Below are positions 33,488 through 37,999 of a DNA stretch of 37,999 nucleotides, in pieces. The stretch is from Tannerella forsythia (lineage in GTDB: Bacteria > Bacteroidota > Bacteroidia > Bacteroidales > Tannerellaceae), in NCBI RefSeq assembly GCF_001006485.1, contig NZ_JUET01000136.1, positions 1-37,999 of the forward strand, read 5' to 3'. The number at the start of each line of letters is the position of its first letter. The stretch's first letter is position 1. The notes below the pieces were generated by a model that saw only the letters and a program-made list of their open reading frames with translations, searched no databases and was not told where the DNA came from. Made by a program: the position numbers and the translations under genes.

Positions 33488-35146
33488 TTATCGTACAGAA
33501 ATGCCAAATGTAACGATACCTGTATTGTATGTATAAACCTCATGAAATACCCCTTTCCAAAGAACATTTTCAATAATAGGATCATAAAAATAGATGCGAA
33601 CACTTCCTAAGTGATCAGACGCCTCTTTTCTTCTAACAATTACTTTCTTCTTCTCTCTGATACTGTTTGTTTCTGTTTTTTCAGTCTCTACACCCCCATT
33701 TATATTAATTTTTCCAAGACCTAAACCTACTTTTACGTCTCCTTTAAATTTGTCCATTTGTACACGAGTGGTCTCATATTCATTTTCATATGTATTTTCT
33801 ATACTTTCATCTTCTTCTAAAATTGTTACATATCGGTAAATCGATTCTTCTGCAAGGTGCCATTTGCCAAATGATATTCTATTGGGTGTCAAATTCACTC
33901 TTTTGGCAGTAAATTTATTAGGATCTATTTTATATATATGTTTAGAATGTCTAAAGAAAGTATGGTGTATATACTCATAGTCAATATGAAAGTCCCATAT
34001 TTCATCTGGTCTCAACGGTATATATACGATATAAGGATGTTGATTTGTCGATGTTACTATTTCAAATCGAAATTCATATGCACCTTTTGTCCACATTCTA
34101 TCTACTAATTCCGCCTCGGAAAGTTCACGTTTCATATTAACGATTTCATCTTCTTTAATATAGGGGTCTTTATTAGGAGATGGTGAATCTCGCTGATCTG
34201 ATATTTTAAAGTAGGTTTTGGGATTTATTTCTAAAAAAGAAATGTATTCTGATATAGATCGATTTAGACTTCCTGATGTTTTTTGAGGTGTTATTCCATA
34301 ATAAATATAGTCACGTTGAAGTGCTTTTTGATTAACACTTCCATCATTAGTATAAAAATACTCAAAAGCTTCCAACTCTTTCTCTCCAACTATATCACTT
34401 CCTACCCAAGCCGATCTTGTATCCACTGCTTCCGAATTATTCCCTCCATCAAAGTTTGGAGATTTGAAAATAATAGACTTGCGATTTGTTCCGGTATTCA
34501 TACTTCTAACCCTTTTTGCTTTTGTGCTTCCGGTTGAAGCAAGCATTTCACTCTCTTCATTTACAGCTACAACTCGACTATTTTCATTTACCACAAATAC
34601 ATGAAAGCTTGGCACTTCCCCTTTTTGGAGGCTTAATTCTTTTTTACCATTTAAATAAAGCGATGTCTCGGAATCTCTAGATATTGCTACTGGAATTTCA
34701 TTGTCTTCAGTGTTCAAATTCTCTGGTTCTACTTTAAACAGAGCAATTTTGGGAACCAAAATATTTAATAAAGATACATTGGTTTCAATTTCTCTGATTA
34801 TCTTATCCGAAGAATAGGAAACAAGGATATCTCGGAAGGATTTTCCGTTGATGGTTTCTTCTTTTACAAGCTCGTATAAGACATCATAGTTTTTGTCAAA
34901 TTGCTTTAGGGACTCTTTTTTCAAAAATGCGCGTACATCTTCTCTTTCATAGACAGCCTTTGAAAGCACTTCTGCAAATTGCACGAGATATTTTTCCGTC
35001 TCATCTTCATTTGCATTTCTCAACATTACTCTTTCTGCTTTTTCTCTTTCGGAGGCATTGATGCCATCCTCTAAAAGGGCATTATCAGAACAAGAATTCA
35101 ATAAAAGTAGAAAAACTCCTACCATTCTTCCTACACAAAAAAACAT
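33488..35146 (-). CDS. Large lipoprotein of unknown function behind B12 riboswitch copy 2
   Basis: 552-aa exported lipoprotein: FLLLLNSC with lipidated Cys at about residue 19. The N-terminal third is helical and acidic (DETEKYLVQFAEVLSKAVYERED). The rest is beta-rich and polar, and the end FHEVYTYNTGIVTFGISVR looks like a strand-forming C-terminus. No known domain is recognised. Composition is visibly AT-richer and more Asn/Lys/Ile-rich than the core genes, suggesting acquisition. The leader is a complete cobalamin riboswitch about 110 nt upstream. An ATGAAAAAATG stretch at the start is one base out of frame with the reading frame (see findings), so the exact start is uncertain. Confidence 0.8.
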   Translation of the reverse strand: MFFCVGRMVGVFLLLLNSCSDNALLEDGINASEREKAERVMLRNANEDETEKYLVQFAEVLSKAVYEREDVRAFLKKESLKQFDKNYDVLYELVKEETINGKSFRDILVSYSSDKIIREIETNVSLLNILVPKIALFKVEPENLNTEDNEIPVAISRDSETSLYLNGKKELSLQKGEVPSFHVFVVNENSRVVAVNEESEMLASTGSTKAKRVRSMNTGTNRKSIIFKSPNFDGGNNSEAVDTRSAWVGSDIVGEKELEAFEYFYTNDGSVNQKALQRDYIYYGITPQKTSGSLNRSISEYISFLEINPKTYFKISDQRDSPSPNKDPYIKEDEIVNMKRELSEAELVDRMWTKGAYEFRFEIVTSTNQHPYIVYIPLRPDEIWDFHIDYEYIHHTFFRHSKHIYKIDPNKFTAKRVNLTPNRISFGKWHLAEESIYRYVTILEEDESIENTYENEYETTRVQMDKFKGDVKVGLGLGKININGGVETEKTETNSIREKKKVIVRRKEASDHLGSVRIYFYDPIIENVLWKGVFHEVYTYNTGIVTFGISVR

Positions 35147-35245
35147 TTTTTCATACTGGTTTAATTATTAATTTTAAAAAATAATAATACATCTATTCGA
35201 TTCAAATATGTTGCAGTCTTTTTCATTCCCTGTTCCCCAAGAATG

Positions 35246-35280
35246 AAAAAAAGTCGCCCAGGCAGGTCTTCTGACTTTTT
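35246..35280 (-). terminator. Candidate riboswitch expression platform, copy 2
   Basis: The same AAAAAGTC/GACTTTTT hairpin with U-tail as at 30808-30842. It lies about 100 nt before the lipoprotein start. Confidence 0.45.
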
Positions 35281-35441
35281 CAAGGTTTTGCGATCTTCCC
35301 GTAGCCTTGATGTGGCATACAGTGATCAAAAAGAATGCAAAACCATCCTACTGAAATTACAGCTGAGGGTACAGTTCCGGACTCGCACCGGATTCCCTTT
35401 TCAATCCATCATCCATGAACGCATGATGAATCACCTGTGAC
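35259..35441 (-). promoter_or_regulatory. Cobalamin (B12) riboswitch upstream of the lipoprotein pair
   Basis: All conserved blocks of copy 1 are present (GGGAATCCGGTGCGAGTCCGG, AACTGTACCCTCAGCTGTAA, GATCACTGTATGCC, AGACCTGCC) with one change in a variable loop. The next gene on the strand is the 552-aa lipoprotein at 35146, followed by the 121-aa lipoprotein. Confidence 0.94.
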
Positions 35442-35738
35442 GGGGACAAAGGAAATCAGTATTTTCCGATCGAACAAGAATAAATGAAAAAAAACGACAT
35501 CCGACCCTCTCTTTTAGATCGATTCCATATTGTTCTTCTGTCTGAAAGAAAGTTCAGAGTGTTGTTATACAGGGTTCGCAAGACTTGAAATCGCCTGCGC
35601 TTCATCCGATGTTTTCAGCCCTCCGGCCAATGTGCCGCTGTTTTCTACCGGGTTTGCGTTGGAGCTTTCACAGCCATCAGTTTTTCAGCGTTCGGATTTT
35701 ACCGTAAGTTTAATGGCTATTCTTGACTACACCGGCTC

Positions 35739-36071
35739 TCATTGTGCTTGTTGATGAATTGTCACGATTGCCGGGAGATAAGCTACCCGATCCAGACTGA
35801 TCCAAAGCGTTCGCTCTTTCCCCGTATCGTTCTTTTGCAGCACGACGGCCAATTCATGACCCGCTGTCCCGACAACGTACCAATCGCCTTCCATTGAGTC
35901 GTCATACAGATTGAAAGGAGGCTTCAATTTATTGTAAAGCACAGTGTCTACGTCTTCAAAGCGTAGTCTTAATCGAGAAATACCGGCGGAGGTGCTAATC
36001 TTGAAGAGTGTGGTAGATGCATAATCTCCTGCAACGGTTACTTCGTTTTTATCCACTTCGATTTTAGGCAT
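35739..36071 (-). CDS. Stand-alone BACON-like domain protein
   Basis: 110-aa protein that appears to consist of a single BACON-type (Bacteroidetes-associated, often carbohydrate- or mucin-binding) beta-sandwich. Pattern: IEVDKNEVTVAG at the start, a central GDWYVVG, then LAVVLQKNDTGKERTLWISL and the closing VTIHQQAQ; the N-TGKER-T-I-L and VTIxQ words are typical. No signal peptide or further domain is visible. It may be the remnant of a larger surface protein or a cytoplasmic fragment. The gene is not preceded by an obvious promoter. Confidence 0.65.
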   Translation of the reverse strand: MPKIEVDKNEVTVAGDYASTTLFKISTSAGISRLRLRFEDVDTVLYNKLKPPFNLYDDSMEGDWYVVGTAGHELAVVLQKNDTGKERTLWISLDRVAYLPAIVTIHQQAQ

Positions 36072-36647
36072 GTTTTCGCCGGGTGAGTCTTTAATAAATC
36101 ACCCCAATAGGCTTTATAATTTATTATGATTTATGTTGATAAAGGAAGTTTCTGATGCCATGTTTATGTGGCTTCTTGAAGGGCTTGTTGCAGAGGTCAA
36201 TGGTTGTTGCACCTGAATATTTGGGGATATGTCTGTAGGGAAGACTCAGATTGAAGAATCGTTCTTTTTAATGGCTGGACTCTTGAGCCTTTTATTACCG
36301 AGAGAAGTTCCTTTAATATTATTTAGTCCTGCATTTATTTGCGCCGTTTGCGTTCGGATATCGTCATTCGTAATTGATCTTAGCCGTCAGCATTCAGCCA
36401 ACAATTCAACAAATCAACGCCCGAAAGGCTTCGCTTTTCACGATTCACTTTTCGTTTCCACTAATATAGATTCACAACCTATGTCTTTTTCGGAGTAGAA
36501 AAGAAGAAGGGAGAAGTCTGTTAAATCACAATATAATCAATAGCTTACAGAAAATATTGTATTTGTGTGAGTATGTTGATGCTGTTACTGCAAAGGGCAG
36601 CCAAGGATACTCTCCCTGACTGCCTTTTAAGGTTGATTATGCCTTTT
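36072..36647. other. Intergenic stretch with a repeat fragment
   Basis: No credible gene. Around 36335-36370 it has ATTTGCGCCGTTTGCGTTCGG followed by ATA and GTCATTC, a degraded member of the repeat family at 1-530 and 19.6-20.4 kb, and at 36401-36420 a CAACAATTCAACAAATCAACG patch like the minisatellite at 636-784. A terminator-like hairpin closes the region. Confidence 0.6.
36592..36628 (-). terminator. Terminator-like hairpin after the 201-aa lipoprotein gene
   Basis: AAAGGGCAG (36592-36600) and CTGCCTTTT (36620-36628) pair with one mismatch, and an inner AAGGA/TCCCT adds pairing. It lies 20 bp beyond the lipoprotein stop; U-tails exist on both strands (short), so it may be bidirectional. 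Confidence 0.5.
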
Positions 36648-37253
36648 TTAGTTCACGATCGACATCGTATCAATCGGGATGATCAGAGTCAATACTTGTT
36701 GATCCAAAAGAGCTATGGTATCCATACCGCCTTTATAACGATAAATATTATCTTTAACCTCACGGAACCTATCGTAGAAATCCATTTTTAATCCGTAATC
36801 CGCATTATCCCATAAAGATATTTTTTTACCGTTATATAAAACATCTTTTTTATAATGGATAAGAAAAGGCCCTTGGATAGTTACATTCAGACTGTCCGCG
36901 TCCGTGGAAACATTCGACTTCCACTTCACGGTATACTTGTGTAATTCCGATTCATAAGTACCCCAATACGTATTGACTTTCAAGTTTATCATCATCTCGT
37001 CTCCATAGCCCAATGATTCGGGAACATAATCATCGATATGACTGCCATCTTTTTTTACGGAAATCAATTCAATCGTATTTTTACCTTTGCCAAGATTCAA
37101 TAGATGGCCGGATTTATCGCAATACAGTACTTTTATACGAGCATTGTGGGAAACGGCCTGTACTACCCCCGAGTCAGAACAATTGCAGCAAATTGCTATA
37201 AGAATGCCTGCACTTAATATATTTCTAAATAATTTTTTCATATTCCGTTTCAT
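36648..37253 (-). CDS. Lipoprotein of unknown function
   Basis: 201-aa lipoprotein: basic n-region, hydrophobic segment, then CCNC with the lipidated Cys at about residue 25. A second ATG at residue 5 (MKKLFRN) is an equally good start. The mature part is beta-rich (VLYCDKSGHLLNLG, YTVKWKSNV, LNVTIQGPFLIHY, KISLWDNADYGLKMDF) and lies next to an IS1-type element. No family is recognised. AT-rich composition fits the accessory region. Confidence 0.75.
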   Translation of the reverse strand: MKRNMKKLFRNILSAGILIAICCNCSDSGVVQAVSHNARIKVLYCDKSGHLLNLGKGKNTIELISVKKDGSHIDDYVPESLGYGDEMMINLKVNTYWGTYESELHKYTVKWKSNVSTDADSLNVTIQGPFLIHYKKDVLYNGKKISLWDNADYGLKMDFYDRFREVKDNIYRYKGGMDTIALLDQQVLTLIIPIDTMSIVN

Positions 37254-37306
37254 CTACCTATAACCGACATTTTTACTTTGTATCTGAAAAACAATTTATG
37301 GTATTG

Positions 37307-37989
37307 TTAAACACATATAGCTAGCTCGTTGTTTAGTTTTAGAAAAAGTAATTTTAGGGATTTTTCTATCATATGTTTTGCCTTACTATAACACTTCCCT
37401 TTTCGTTTGAACCTTGCTAAATAATGCCTTATTCTGCTATTATAACCTTCGACTGTATAAGTTTCTGCCTTCGTTTGAATGTGTTTTACATTAGGAAGAA
37501 ATTCCTTATAGCTCTTCCAATAGTCAGAATAATACACAGATGCAGGAATGTTTTTTATCTTCTTCCAAAGCTTCATCCCTGTATCTGTGCTTCTGTCCCC
37601 ACAGACAAAAGAGATAAATCGTTTTCCAAATCGATCAACAGCAATCCATACCCAACAGTAGTTTTTTTTGAACCTATATATGTGTGCATCTCATCTAATT
37701 CAACAACTGAAACAGGTTCCTCTTTTTGTGGTAAAGCCACCCTTTCACCCCATTCTTTTACCCAATAGTAAACAATTGTATGACTTATTTTCAATATGCG
37801 TCCGATTGCTCTAAAACCTAAGCCCTCCAAGTACATCTCCAAAGCTAATCTACGAGTAGCAGCTGATTTTGTATTAGATTTCTGTTGAACAGTATAACGA
37901 TAATGACAATCTTTACAATAATGGCGCTGACGACCACCGACAATGCCATCTTTACGATGATTTATGCTTCCACATCTTGGACAATCCAT
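37307..37989 (-). CDS. IS1-family transposase InsAB' (two frames, -1 frameshift)
   Basis: Frame 1 (37989-37573) starts with the InsA-type zinc finger CPRC ... HYCKDCHYRYT and a helix-turn-helix (GFRAIGRILKISHTIVYYWV), then VVELDEMHTYIG with the first catalytic Asp. A -1 shift at the A8 run continues as NYCWVWIAVDRFGKRF and joins the second frame (to 37307), which carries YYSDYWKSYKEFLP (second Asp) and VEGYNSRIRHYLARFKRK (catalytic Glu). The fused protein would be about 227 aa (IS1 InsAB' 232). A short frame-1 product without the full catalytic domain may act as repressor, as InsA does in IS1. Confidence 0.88.
37662..37669 (-). promoter_or_regulatory. Programmed -1 frameshift slippery site
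   Basis: On the coding strand eight A followed by C gives TCA AAA AAA ACT in frame 1. Slipping back one base at A-AAA-AAA gives the next codon AAC and enters the frame with the conserved transposase residues. IS1 uses an A-rich slippery site at the same place in its transposase gene. Confidence 0.75.
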
Positions 37990-37999
37990 AGTTTTTTTC

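Larger units (their letters stand above)
35201..35549. repeat. 349-bp direct repeat carrying a B12 riboswitch, copy 2
   Basis: Second copy of the segment at 30763-31111, same orientation, about six mismatches. The mismatches fall outside the conserved B12-box core, so both copies should be functional. Flanks of the two copies are unrelated apart from an ATCTATTC word on the abfD/lipoprotein side. Confidence 0.92.
37300..37999 (-). mobile_element. IS1-family insertion sequence, cut by the window edge
   Basis: The element contains a two-frame IS1-type transposase and begins at about GGTATTGTTAAAC (37300), which resembles the GGTAATG-type IS1 end. The other end lies beyond the window, so terminal repeats and target duplication cannot be checked. 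The transposase appears intact apart from its programmed frameshift. Confidence 0.7.

Noticed and set aside
35530-35754. 74-codon plus-strand frame next to riboswitch copy 2
   Set aside because: Begins inside the duplicated non-coding leader and has no recognised family; coding status unsupported.

Overview
The window looks like chromosomal DNA of an anaerobic, succinate- and butyrate-forming member of the Bacteroidales (Porphyromonas/Tannerella/Parabacteroides relatives). The signs are TANNTTTG-type -7 promoter boxes, A-rich leaders instead of Shine-Dalgarno sites, a BtuB-like TonB receptor, a lone RRM protein, OstA-like and BACON-type proteins, and a 4-hydroxybutyrate operon in the gene order I recall from Porphyromonas gingivalis. 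Species is not assigned.

Layout. 1-868: non-coding dispersed repeats and a minisatellite. 869-2887 (-): TonB-dependent receptor. 3024-4512 (+): three-gene ECF sigma cassette (sigma factor, single-pass candidate anti-sigma protein, His-tailed periplasmic CpxP/Spy-like protein). 4530-5745 (-): CPBP membrane protease and RRM protein, with a terminator between them. 6056-19378 (+): ten tightly packed co-directional genes, tig-clpP-clpX-recQ-parvulin PPIase-SurA_N-like lipoprotein-surA-OstA-like-small membrane protein-mutL, behind a good Bacteroidetes promoter. 19379-20534: a second non-coding repeat cluster related to the one at the left edge. 20535-21284 (-): lptB. 21363-21860 (+): hotdog thioesterase.

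21952-30540 (-): eight-gene operon abfD-nifU like-abfT-4hbD-sucD-bcd-etfB-etfA, which encodes succinyl-CoA -> succinate semialdehyde -> 4-hydroxybutyrate -> 4-hydroxybutyryl-CoA -> crotonyl-CoA -> butyryl-CoA. Its leader carries a cobalamin (B12) riboswitch. None of the encoded enzymes needs B12, whereas the competing succinate-to-propionate route does (methylmalonyl-CoA mutase). A B12-repressed butyrate branch is therefore a metabolic switch that makes sense.

31112-37999: an accessory, visibly AT-richer region with a frameshifted IS4-type transposase, four orphan surface/BACON-type genes and a partial IS1-type element that carries a programmed-frameshift signal. It includes a second, about 98% identical 349-bp copy of the whole B12 riboswitch leader, this time in front of a two-gene lipoprotein unit of unknown function. 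The duplicated riboswitch with its two very different clients is the most interesting feature of the window.

Other notable points: a MutL whose three metal-binding endonuclease motifs are all degenerate at recognisable positions; a terminator-bearing repeat found twice 20 kb apart; a palindromic interspersed repeat with a nearly perfect 149/150-bp tandem duplication; and a 101-bp MITE-like element with 13-bp terminal inverted repeats. All calls come from reading the sequence by eye; no database search was run.
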